Shown here: positions 41,891-51,477 of the stretch, piece after piece
Layout of the letters: the number at the start of each line of letters is the position of its first letter
How positions within the stretch are numbered: the stretch's first letter is position 1
Source of the DNA: Asterias rubens
Taxonomy: Eukaryota > Echinodermata > Asteroidea > Forcipulatida > Asteriidae
Direction: 5' to 3'
Assembly (NCBI RefSeq): GCF_902459465.1
Contig: NC_047083.1
Location: forward strand, 3,778,523-3,842,522
Length of the DNA: 64,000 nt
The notes under the pieces: model-generated
Told to the model about the DNA's origin: nothing
The model's input: the letters and a program-made list of their open reading frames with translations, nothing else
Databases searched by the model: none
Program-made: the position numbers and the translations under genes

Positions 41891-44800
41891 TCTTATATGG
41901 CGCATTTCACAATAACCGTATCAATGCGCTGTACATTAGTGCCCTGGTCATAGGGCCAATAACATCCCTGTAATGTTTCTCAGCTCCCTTGGGAGTATAC
42001 AGCCCTGAGCTGCCTGTAAGGCGCTTGTGGCTTTTTCATACACAATATCAACCTCTACCCTCGCAGGTACCCATTTACCCCTGGGTGAAGAGAAGCAATT
42101 ATAGTCAATTCAATTCAATTCAAATTCAAATCACTTTATTATCCACGATGGGAAATTCATTATGGCCTTTTATACAACATATTTACAAAATTTGTAAATT
42201 ATCTTGCTCAAGGACACAAGTGTCACGACCGGGATTCGAACCCACATTCTGGTGACTGCACCAGAATTTGAATTTGATGCTCTTAACCACTCGGCCATGA
42301 CACTCTAAAGCCAGACACTCAGCCATGACACTCTAAAATCAGAAGCCATACCAACTGACCTATAGACCTACGTATATTTGTATACGGCAGGGTTGTCCAC
42401 AGGGTTAAACTTTGTTCGGTCGCAAACCAATCCTGCACGATCGTCCAAAACCGCTTGTGAAAAACCCTGAGCGAGTAACATCATCATTCTACTCACCCTC
42501 CTTTCCTTTGGAATTCTTCCTTCCGCCTCTAGCCTGGCTCTTGCCTGCCGCCTCTTAAGTATCCTATGGTACTGTTTAGCATTGACATACAAAGGCTCTT
42601 CCTCCAGTAGCTCCGCCCCCGGTAGGGGTATTCTCTGCATGGTTGGGATTCCACCACTTCCTGGGACCATCTTGAACAAAACAAAATCAGTTTTGAAATT
42701 AAATTTCATTTTCACAGTCCTGACCAAAAGCATTGGTAAGAAATCACGAGACCATTGGGCTTTTGTTAGCTAAAAATGTTAACTGGAATGGGAGATTTTC
42801 AGGACGCTTGGTGGCAGCAGACTTACCAGGTAAAATTCATTGTTCTCGATAATGTGCGCATGCTCAGAGCTACGCAAACAATGGAAATTTACCCGGTAAG
42901 TCTGCCGCCACCTAGCGCCTCAAAGTATCCCATTGGATTTGTTTATAATAAGAATGATAAATGAATTCACATTTACGGATAAACCAAAATGACACTTTAT
43001 TATAAGAAGCAGTTTTGTAGCCACGGTAGGCGGTGCTGGGCAGGCCTACCCAGGACTCACAACTTTTGCCCAGCAAAAAACATTGTGCCGCATAGCTCAA
43101 TATTCCCCTAGAATAGGTCAAAATACCGCCACTGTGCATTGGTCTGAGACACAGCTAATGATAGTTAACAGGTTAAAGGAGCACATTGCCTTGGATCGGT
43201 CGAGTTGGTCAATAAAAAGCGTTTATAACCGTTTGATACAAACTGTATATGGCTAGAAAGATGATGTAAAAGTAGATTACAATGATCTGAAAAAACGCCT
43301 CGAGATTGCGTGGTTTTCCTTTTACCTCAGCGACTAACAAGGTCGGCCATTTATGAGAGTCAAATTTTTTACTCCCATAAATGGCCGACCGTGTTATTTT
43401 GCAAAGTAAAAGGACAACCGTGCAATTTCGAGCTAAATATGTGGGGAACATTATATTCTACTTCTGAATTATCTATCTAACCACATATGCATTTCATCAC
43501 AAAGGGTTTCAAATGCTTTTCAATGACCAACGCGTCCGATCCAAGGCAACGTGTTCCTTTAATAAGGAGTATCAAATGTCACAGAGAAAGAGCATGTCAA
43601 AAGGCCATTCAACTTGCGTGCCCCCATCACACAAACAATTTGGAAACATAGCATAATGCCTGAAGCAAAATTTGCCCCATAATTAAACAAGAAATTTTGT
43701 TATTAATATTTATTATTATTTATTTGACCTCAACGTACAAGTACATCAAAAAGCACAGCAAAAGTGAAACGATAACACAACAAAACAATCAAAATAATAA
43801 TGAAAGAAAAAAGCACACAAGAATATTAAAGAGAGTGGACACTATTGGTAATTGTCAAAGACCAGTCTTCTCACTTGGTGTATCTCAACATATGTGAAAA
43901 TTTGAGCTAAATCGGTTGTAGAAGTTGCGAGATAATAATGAAAGAATAAAACACCCTTGTCACACGAAGTTGTGTGCTTTCTGATGCTTGATTTCGAGAC
44001 CTCAAGTTCTAAACTTGAGGTCTTGAAATCAAATTTGTGGAAAATTACTTCTTTCTCGAAAACTATGGCACTTCAGAGGGAGCTGTTTCTCACAACGTTT
44101 TATACTATCAACCTCTCCCCATTACTGGTAATAAAGAAAGGTTTTGAGATGATAATTATTTTGAGTAATTACCAATAGTGTCCACTGCCTTTAAAAAACA
44201 TAACAGAACATAACAGGAGGGCAACTAGAAGAGCAATCAACTGAGGGAAACAACTGGACAGACCAACAAAGAACAAGCTTGCGAATACACTGTTAATCCG
44301 CCCCCCCCCCCCCCCCCCCTGTTGGATTTCCAAAAAATTGGATATTGCCCACCAAAGGGTTAAGGGTCTTATGTAACTTTTGTAGGACAAAAAACACAAT
44401 GTCCACAGATTTACACTAAACTAACACAGTTTGAAGATAATGATAGCAGAAAGCTTCCCTGAAAATATTATGTGCTGAGGTGCTGTAGTTTTTGGGAAAT
44501 GAGTAAAACAATGTCATGAAAATAATTTTCATCTCATGAGGCGAAAATTATTTTAATCATTTACAAACGTATTTTCATGACATTGTTTTACTCATTTCTC
44601 AAAAACTACAGCACCTCAGTAAGTTTTGTTTGTTTGTTTGTGCGTGTGGTAGCCAACAGGTTCAAGATAGGTGATTTATACGGGCAGACTGGAAGAAAGC
44701 CAGTCTACCGTGTCATCGTCTAGCTGCATGATGCCTTCAAAACCATGTGGAGCCTGGTAAATATTGCAGTCGGAGACAATATGCTTGATGGTTTGTGCTT

Positions 44801-47800
44801 CACCGCATTCACAAGAGTCGGATGGCTCAGCTCCTATTTTGTGTAGGAAATGCTTGGTACGGCCGACACCTGAGCGTAGTCTGTTGAGATTAACCCAAGA
44901 ATTGGGGGGAGAACACAATCATGTGGTTTATTTGAAGGAATGTTAATGAACTGTCGGAGCGGTGATGTTGATGCGTCCCACTGATCGGTCCATCTGTCTC
45001 TTGTCCAGGAGGGCTGGTAAGGGTGGCGGGCTAGTAGCGTTGACACGTCGCTTGCGAAGTGCCTGCGAGGGATCCTCTGATCTTGAGGATGGGAAGGTGG
45101 AGGGATCAGGCTCTGCTCAGTAAGTAATATTTGAAGGGAAGCTTTCCACTATCATTATCTTCAAACCCTGTAAGTTTAATGTAAATCTATGGACATTTTG
45201 AAAAGGTACCCAAATCTTTTAAATAGTCAGTCCATCTATAACCCTAATAAGAAGCCACTATATATGGATACTTACCATTACGATTCCGCCGTCAGAGTTA
45301 ACTGGCATCGCAGCCATGAGGTTGTTGGCAGCATTCTGATTGGTCTGTTGTAACCCAACGCTTCCATCTGCGTTAGCGACGGGCTGATACAGGATTGTCT
45401 GACCATCTGATGTCACAAACTGCTGTAGCTGACAAAAAACATGACGATAGATTAACACACAAGCTCACTGAACAGGGTGTACTTTTGGTAATTACTTCAC
45501 AAGTTAACGACCGAAAAAAATTAAAAAACAGGCTTGTGAATAGACTGGTGGACAAGTCGTAATGTCTGTCGCGGTGATAGTCAAGTTGTGGTGGTGATGT
45601 AATGATTAAAGTCTCCACGATCGAATAGAGAGATCACTGCTCTCGCGCGAAGCCAGTGTCGCAGGAATCGCTGGGAGAGGCGGAACACTATAACCTCGAC
45701 AGACATTTAATGACCTGTCCACAAGTTTAGTTTACTAAAGGCATGGTGTCCTTTTGTTAGTTACTCCACAAAATGAACAACCATAAAAATGTATTTGGTA
45801 AAGAGCACTGGATATCTAATGATAGGCCTATTCATGGGTTACAACATCATCATCATCGATATGGAAAAGTTTACCATGTAATAACTATCTTTATATAACA
45901 CCCAAGCAGATCCTTGCCATTTGATTGGAGGATTGTCCGTCACGTGATAGCAAATAAAAGTACCATTGCACGCTGAGTCACTCACCGTGCTTTTTCGTTC
46001 CATCCGAAAAGTACCATTGCACGCTGGCAGCGTGCAATGGTACTTTTCGGATGGAACGAAAAAGCTGAGTAAAAACATCACTGCGTGCGCGTGTCTTTGG
46101 TAACGCAGCAGGTGTTACTGCAAGAAGGCATAGTAAAATTACTAGCATTCAGCTTCTACAGTTGAAATTGTTTGTTTTGAAAGTTGTATCTTTCAATCAA
46201 AATGACAAAGATCTACTTGGATGTTATATAAAACAAATAATGAATGTTTTTCATTCGTGCAATGGTGCGAATATGTTCATTCGTTGAAAGCTGGAATGTT
46301 CCATTCAACTCGGCTCCGCCTCGTTGAATAGAACATTCCATCTTTCAACTCATGAACATATTCGCACCATTGCACTCATAAACATTCATTATGTGTATAC
46401 TAATGAGTTGGGGTGGTTATGAATAGAACTGTTGGCTTCAACTCGACGTTTCGATCAGTATGCTCTGATCGTCTTCATTTAGCTGTTGCAACTGAATGCA
46501 GTTTTCATTTAACAGTAGCTAGATCTGAACATGGAGTACACATGCGCACACGTTAAAATTCCCTGCTAACCAGTGAAGAAGTTGGGAGACAGCGGGGTGC
46601 TAAAAACTAATAACTTTACCTGTAGTTGACCTGCAGCTTGACCTGCGACCTGCTGTTGACCTGTTGCATTCTGCTGTAACTGAATGACCTGTTGTGTCTG
46701 TGGTGGTTGCTGTACTGTTATTTGCTGTTGTTGTTGTTGTTGTTGTGGTTGTTGCTGCTGCTGTGTTTGTTGTGCCTGCTGTACTTGCTGAGGTTGCTGA
46801 ACTAACTGAATCTACAAAATGAAACAAAACACTTTTCAAAAAAATTTAAAGGCACTGGACACCTTTGGTAATTGTCAAAGACCAGTATCCTCACTTGGTG
46901 TATCCCAACATATGCATAAAATGACCAACCTGTGAACATTTTGACTCAATTGGTCATTGAAGTTGCAAAAGATTAAACAAAGAAAAACACCGTTGTTGCA
47001 TTACTCTGTGTGCTTTCAGATGCATAATAAAAGGCTTCAACTGAAGTCTTTTATTATTTGAGAAAAAAATTACAGCTTTATCAAAAGCTACGTTACTTCA
47101 GAGGGAGCCGTTTCTCACAATGTTTTTATACTATCAACAGCTCTCCATTGCTTGTTACCAAGTACGTTTTTATGCAAACAAATTGTTTTGAGAAATTACC
47201 AATAGTGTACAGTGCCTTTAAAGGAAAATTGTTATTGTTAGTATATTTTACATTTCAGCTTACAATCTTTTAAATGTACACATCACTATAGAGAAAGGAC
47301 CACGGTAGGAGTTTGACAGTCTCAGCATCAAATGAACACTGACCCCTTCTGTCAGCCCCAGTGATTTAAAGGAGCATGTTGCCTTGGATCGGACGAGTTG
47401 GTCTTAAAAAAACCGTTTGTAAACGTTTGTTATAAAATCCATGATTAGAAAGATGTTTTAAAAGTAGAATACAATGATCCACACAAGTATCACTCGCAAT
47501 TGCACAATTTTCCTTTTACCTCGTCGACTAACACGGTCGGCCATTTACGGGAGTCAATATTTTGACTCCCATAAATGGCCGACCGTGTTAGTTCGCAAAG
47601 TAAAAGGAAAACCACGCAATTTTGAGGCAAATCTGCGTGGATCATTGTATTCTACTTTAAAACATCTTTCTAACCATTTTGCATTTTAATACAAATAGTT
47701 ACAAACGCTTTTCAAAGACCAACTCGACCGATCCAAGGTCAAGTCTTCCTTTAACAGCCACACAGTTTTTATTTAGTATGAAACACTTTTGAAAGTTATT

Positions 47801-49589
47801 AATAGTACCACTTTCCAAACCAGTTCTGAAAAGGAAAAAACGTCAAGTATTTGAATAAATTTCTCCGTTGGCCAAAGCTAGCCATCGGTATGGGATGGTT
47901 CATCTTTTACTAGAAATCTTTATACAACTTATTTCCGAGTGTAGGGATCTATAGGAAATGGTTTTATGAAATGAACATTCAATTCAAGCAAGACAGTTCT
48001 CTTATCTTGAACAAACTCTACCTGGCAAGTAGATACACACATGGCGTTACTGAAAACCAAATATGTATTGATACCTGACCGTGCAATGCCTCAAATCCTA
48101 TAAACATTCTATTTTATGGTTACTCAAGGTTTGACAGCAGCGACATTGTCATCAACCAGGCGGTCGGTTACCATGGCCGCCACGACCATTATATAAGGAG
48201 GCAGACAGCCCACGGAAGAACAGCTGGCGACAACAATGCATTTTCTAAGCGACAACCTTGGGGCGATGGTCTGTGGGTTTTCGGGCTCACTCCTTCAGTA
48301 ATCCTTTCTCTTTCGTTAAATCTTTAAGAGCAAGGTTTATCGCAAATAGCAAAATTTCAAGAGAGGGCGCTGTTGAACCAACACAAAGATATAGGCGATG
48401 CGTGTGTGAGTCATGCATGACAGCATACACCGCATATCTACCTACCCACAACGCATTGCCGTTCAGAATCGCGATAACCATGTGATCAACAACTTACTTG
48501 TTGGACCTGTCCATTTTGGCCGGTAACCTGCAACATCTGACCAACTTGCTGTAATTGGACGGTTCCTCCCTGACCACCTGCGAGCTGGATGGTGATTGGC
48601 TGGCCAGAGGACATCACCTGACCCGACCCACCAACTTGAACTACTTGTGCCTGTGAATGACAAAAGGGTTCTGAGCTTTTAGTATTCAAGTTGAGGAAGT
48701 CACTGTGGAGCTGCAAGACTTGCAATCACAAGGTTGTGGGTTTGAATCCTACCAAGCTAACCGTGATTTCACAATGAATAGAACAAGTGTTTTCGTCTGG
48801 TTTCGGAATCACAATTTGATTTGTGCAGTTCATAATCAACAGGGGTGAGAGTCATTACTAACGAAAAAGTCTGAAATTGGATACAAATTCAAAGGTATGT
48901 TGAAATTATGCCATTTGTACCATTTGGTAACCCCTGGGGTTACAGACTCCAAGGAGCCTTTCGAAACAGTATCCAAAGTACTAGAGAAGTAGAACAATGA
49001 GCAGGATTTCTTCAATTGTGGAAACAAATATTGTCTGAATTTTTTCACCAGGCCAGGCATAAAAGGTATGATTTCAGCCAAAAGTCTGAACTAAGACGTT
49101 AATGACTGTTGCCAGCTTGGTGTTAAAATCCCCTTGTGGGAGTTTGCCGAGCTCTCCTGCGGGGATGATAATACAAGCCCAGTCCATACTTCTTGCGATG
49201 CGATTTTAATTTTGATGTCACAACGTTGCCATGAATAATTTGAAACAGTTGAAATGTGCTTAACTCCTGCAACATTCACCGTGACAACAGAGCTGTGACG
49301 CCAAAATTCGCCTCGCCTTCGCAGGAAGTAAGAACTGGGCTTAAGACAGTAAAAACAAATTATTCTTTTTACGTTTTTGTTTTTTTCTTGTAAAAAAAAA
49401 CAAACAAAAAAATGCGGAATTCCGCGAAAGAGTTGCAATTCCTGTATACATAAACTACAGACAAACTGACAGCCCATTTACCTGTTGTCCAGCTTGCTGT
49501 ACTTGTAGCTGCATGGGTTGACTGGCGGTTGCTATACTTTGGACCGTAGTCAGTTGCTCTGGCTGAACAACTGCAGTTGTGGCTTCCAT
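37901..49589 (-). CDS. NFYA: Nuclear transcription factor Y subunit alpha
   Basis: NF-YA joins the NF-YB/NF-YC histone-fold dimer and reads CCAAT boxes. Seven coding exons, all introns phase 0: 49589-49482, 48650-48498, 46811-46620, 45428-45276, 42670-42497, 41543-41370 and 38059-37901 (370 residues plus stop; human up to 347). The first four exons are Gln-rich activation sequence, with a poly-Gln run in exon 3 and GQTILYQPVANADGS, close to human GQTIVYQPVNADG. Residues ~203-260 carry EEPLYVNAKQYHRILKRRQA, the NF-YB/YC-binding helix. Residues ~261-283 carry KYLHESRHAHAM and RGDGGRF, the DNA-binding helix. The intron between these two matches the KERR/KYLHES boundary. Convergent with FOXM1 and divergent from SERGEF. 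Confidence 0.97.
38213..38412. mobile_element. T1 MITE, partial, in NFYA last intron
   Basis: AAAGACACTAGGCACCTTTGG, CAAAGACCAGTCTTTTCACT and the start of the GACCTCAC hairpin; the right half is lost. Confidence 0.55.
38540..38838. mobile_element. Two G elements side by side
   Basis: Copy one is 38540-38692 (GACGATTTCACAAAAAGTTA to CTCTTTGTGAAATCCACCCC). Copy two is 38693-38838 (GGTCAACTTCACAAAGAGTT to CTCTTTGTGAAATCGACCCC). Confidence 0.7.
39001..39703. mobile_element. P MITE split by a G element carrying a 23-bp tandem array
   Basis: P left end GTTAAAGGGACATGTGGCAT (39000-39032) and the rest of P from ~39357 (TCTATGAAAAGTGTTTGTAA) to CAAGGCAACGTGTCCCTTTC. Between them is a G element whose TAGGACTAGTCCTA motif, with ACATGTAAGT, repeats about eleven times at 39060-39340 with a 23-bp period. 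Confidence 0.75.
39932..40330. mobile_element. T1 MITE copy
   Basis: TTAAAGGCAGTGGACAATATG to CCAATAGTGTCCAGTG. The interior has a local duplication of TTTCATAGTTATCT. Confidence 0.7.
40740..41170 (+). repeat. W repeat with its first ~80 bp repeated four times
   Basis: The unit GTAACACCATGTGTGTATCT, TTGCCAGGTAGAGTT and AGAGAACTGTCTTGCTTT recurs near 40747, 40830, 40910 and 40982. It is followed by the usual W body (CCGCGGAGTAGATTG, TTCTGAAAAGAACTGTC). Confidence 0.65.
41845..42305 (-). repeat. Near full-length tRNA-Ser/Leu-derived SINE
   Basis: On the minus strand the head reads GTGTCATGGCCGAGTGGTTA (A box) and GTGGGTTCGAATCCCGGTCG (B box), closing with TGACAC, so the acceptor arms nearly pair. 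The body includes CAGCTCCCTTGGGAGTATAC and CCATTTACCCCTGGGTGAAG (plus-strand text), and the element ends in an AAT microsatellite at 41850-41884. The anticodon arm is not clean. A spacer at ~42100-42195 may be a further insertion. Confidence 0.65.
42786..42935. mobile_element. H MITE copy 1 (GCAGCAGACTTACC arms)
   Basis: Arms GGTGGCAGCAGACTTACCAG and CCGGTAAGTCTGCCGCCACC flank ATTGTTCTCGATAATGTGCG. The second copy is at 54630-54782. It is in an NFYA intron. Confidence 0.6.
43174..43562. mobile_element. P palindromic MITE copy in NFYA intron
   Basis: TTAAAGGAGCACATTGCC to GGCAACGTGTTCCTTTAA; centre GACTCTCATAAATGGCCGAC-type inverted arms around ~43366. Confidence 0.8.
43826..44196. mobile_element. 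T1 MITE copy in NFYA intron
   Basis: TTAAAGAGAGTGGACACTATT to AATAGTGTCCACTGCCTTTA. The hairpin GACCTCAAGTTCTAAACTTG pairs through GAGGTC. Confidence 0.75.
44355..45222. mobile_element. E MITE interrupted by a LINE
   Basis: Left part 44355-44624 and right part 45116-45222 match 36083-36428. The break is at CTCAGTAAGT, which is present on both sides of the inserted LINE. Confidence 0.75.
44625..45115 (-). pseudogene. 5'-truncated LINE insertion with 10-bp target duplication
   Basis: On the minus strand the frame reads LNRLRSGVGRTKHFLHKIGA, then CECGEAQTIKHIVSDC, a reverse transcriptase C-terminal tail with a Cys/His knuckle. A frameshift near 44900 separates it from an upstream piece (DQWDASTSPLRQFINI). 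The 3' tail is a CAAA repeat at 44624-44643. Flanking CTCAGTAAGT occurs at 44615-44624 and 45116-45125. Confidence 0.8.
45551..45726. mobile_element. MITE with GGACAAGTC...GACCTGTCC ends
   Basis: TGGACAAGTCGTAATGTCTG left, and CAGACATTTAATGACCTGTCCA-type right end with inverted arrangement (CTGTCG near both ends). A related end motif is at ~29333. Confidence 0.45.
45985..46068. repeat. Near-perfect palindrome with ~38-nt arms
   Basis: GCTTTTTCGTTCCATCCGAA, AAGTACCATTGCACGCTG and their exact reverse complement meet near 46026. An extra AAAAGTACCATTGCACGCTG lies just upstream at ~45957. Confidence 0.7.
46236..46400. mobile_element. MITE with ATAATGAATGTTT arms
   Basis: ATAATGAATGTTTTTCATTC, GCAATGGTGCGAATATGTTC on the left mirrored by GAACATATTCGCACCATTGC and AAACATTCATTATG on the right, with a GGCTCCGCC loop. 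Confidence 0.7.
46847..47224. mobile_element. T1 MITE copy in NFYA intron
   Basis: TTAAAGGCACTGGACACCTTT to ACCAATAGTGTACAGTGCC. The central hairpin is AAAAGGCTTCAACTGAAGTC with TTTT, a different loop from most copies. Confidence 0.7.
47367..47754. mobile_element. P palindromic MITE copy in NFYA intron
   Basis: TTAAAGGAGCATGTTGCC on the left, and CAAGGTCAAGTCTTCCTTTA on the right. The centre is GGGAGTCAATATTTTGACTCCC, a strong hairpin. Confidence 0.8.
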
Positions 49590-49622
49590 TTTGTTGTAAC
49601 CGCTGCAAACTTATATCACAAT
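49590..49622 (-). other. NFYA: NFYA 5' UTR at the start of coding exon 1
   Basis: Acceptor ATATTTTTTTCAG ends at 49623. The 33-nt leader has no upstream ATG before ATGG at 49589. Confidence 0.6.
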
Positions 49623-49886
49623 CTGAAAAAAATATTAGACAAATGTAACAGATGTTTATAGAGAACCATTTGAAAAAAGTAAACAGAAAATATATACTTT
49701 TAGTTTATTTTACGGCGCTCCAGAAGTATCATTCCACCATCCTTATTCATTTAACAAGTCGATGTGTTTATTGTAAAAAGCTCGCACATGCGTCGTGGGC
49801 GGAGCCTAATGGATCGGTCTTTTGTGTACATTTCACATGTTGAAAACAGTTGATAAATTTGCCAATATGGTTTGCAATGTCTCTCT

Positions 49887-49980
49887 GGCCTTAGTTGCGA
49901 TGATTGTGACCATCCATCCTCCCGAAAGTCAGGGTCTCCGACTATGATGGAGGGTTCTGATCATCGCAACTACTCCAGTC
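49887..49980. repeat. Inverted repeat (TAGTTGCGATGAT arms)
   Basis: TTAGTTGCGATGATTGTGAC and GATCATCGCAACTACTCC are inverted, with ATGG/CCAT pairs between. Confidence 0.5.
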
Positions 49981-51037
49981 TACGAACTTCGTGAGGATGA
50001 AGATTGGATACCCACTAGAAAAAGAACTAAGTAAAGCCCGGTTAACACTTCATGAGATACAAATTTTGATGTCTGATGGGGCTGTTTTCGAAGAGAATGA
50101 TTCGGAGGAGCTACGCCCAAATCGACTGACGCGAATTATTCATTGCGAATTGGTGACGTTTATTGGACTATGTTTTCAATTGAATGCAGGACATAATCTA
50201 GTTATAATAATTCTAATGCTCCGTCGAATTACCAGAGCTCTTCAACCCTTGCCGGGGCATTACAATTATTGTACAGAATCACTTTTGAAGCAGCCCAAAA
50301 AGTACACAGACAAAGTAAAAAAAAAATAACAATGTTGTTATTTTGTTTTAGACACAGACAAAAAGGTAGCAGGCACAAAATGATTAGAAATATAACAACA
50401 ATCACAGGTAACAATAATTCTTTAAATAAGATGTAAACAAATGCACTTCTACTCTTTTAGGGTCCAACCATGGAGGTAGAATTAATTCTACCTCCATGGT
50501 CCAACCATGTGAATAACTTTTAATATGATTGATTTGAGGTCCTTGCTCTATTTTTTGGTGGATGAGAAAAACGTGAACAAAACTAACTGAGCCCACACCG
50601 AGGTAGACGTTTATCACAATCAATGACAACGAAATAGAAAAAATACCCCAACACTTAAAACACCATTAATTGTGTATGTCATAGAGCAATGAGTGCTGCA
50701 TTTTGCATGCTACCCAATCAATTATATAATGAGTAAGAAATTAAACACAAAAAACCGCACAGTGCACCACACCACTTTTGCATGAGTTCGTGTGCATGAT
50801 CATGAACACCACAAACATGCACGCCGCTACACACGGGCACAAGAGATTAGTCGCTGTACGCCATGACAGCGAGCCACAAAGGGCAACCCAAGCCCCGTAA
50901 AACTGCCCAACATTTCGGGGTAAATTCTCCAATAAATCAGACCCAAACTGTCTTGAAATCGTCAAAACCCATCGCCAGGGTGTCCTGGACGGTATGTGGT
51001 CCATAGTTTTAGCGGATTTAGGGAATCTTAGACTTAC

Positions 51038-51477
51038 AGGTGCACCTGGAGTTTTTGATTGGCTGTAGAGAGCGTAGTGTCCACGTCCAACGAATAGGAA
51101 GAAAGGCAGATATAACGTTCCCTCCACTGAAAAATCAGCTCAGCTAAAAATTAACATCTCATAAATATTCAAATTAAATGGACGACAAATGGGTGACCCT
51201 TAACCCTTTTACTATAAAAATCGAAGTGTTCCGCTACATTTTCCTCGGGATTTTTGTCTGTGAGATAGAAAATAATATAAATGAAGTCTTTATAATTAAA
51301 TCGTTGAGAAATTGATGATTTTAGTAAATTATTTCCATGAGATGAATGATGTTTCCACACTGACAAAATGAGCCATCAGTTAGTCTAACCAATCACAGAA
51401 CGATCATCCGTACACGTGATCAGTCCATATTTGCATATCGTGAAATCCCGAAACGAAAGGGACTGTGGGATGTCAAC
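51038..51477. promoter_or_regulatory. NFYA-SERGEF divergent promoter interval
   Basis: A minus-strand donor (CACCT/GTAAGT) at 51037-51032 may end an NFYA leader exon, and the SERGEF ATG is at 51478. Between them: ATTGG near 51057 (CCAAT on the minus strand) and CCAATCA near 51389. No TATA box was seen. The NFYA leader exon is tentative. Confidence 0.35.

Noticed and set aside
41731-41973. ORF with a poly-Asn run
   Set aside because: The run is an AAT microsatellite at the end of a SINE, not a coding sequence.
42220-42305. tRNA-Ser/Leu gene on the minus strand
   Set aside because: A and B boxes and near-paired ends are present, but the anticodon arm is not clean and a SINE body follows directly.
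46600-46839. Thr/Ala-rich 79-codon ORF on the minus strand
   Set aside because: It is an out-of-frame reading of the CAG/CAA-rich NFYA exon at 46811-46620.
48128-48260. TATA-like TTATATAAGG as an LTR or hidden promoter
   Set aside because: No paired LTR, primer-binding site or coding exon was found nearby, so there is not enough to support it.
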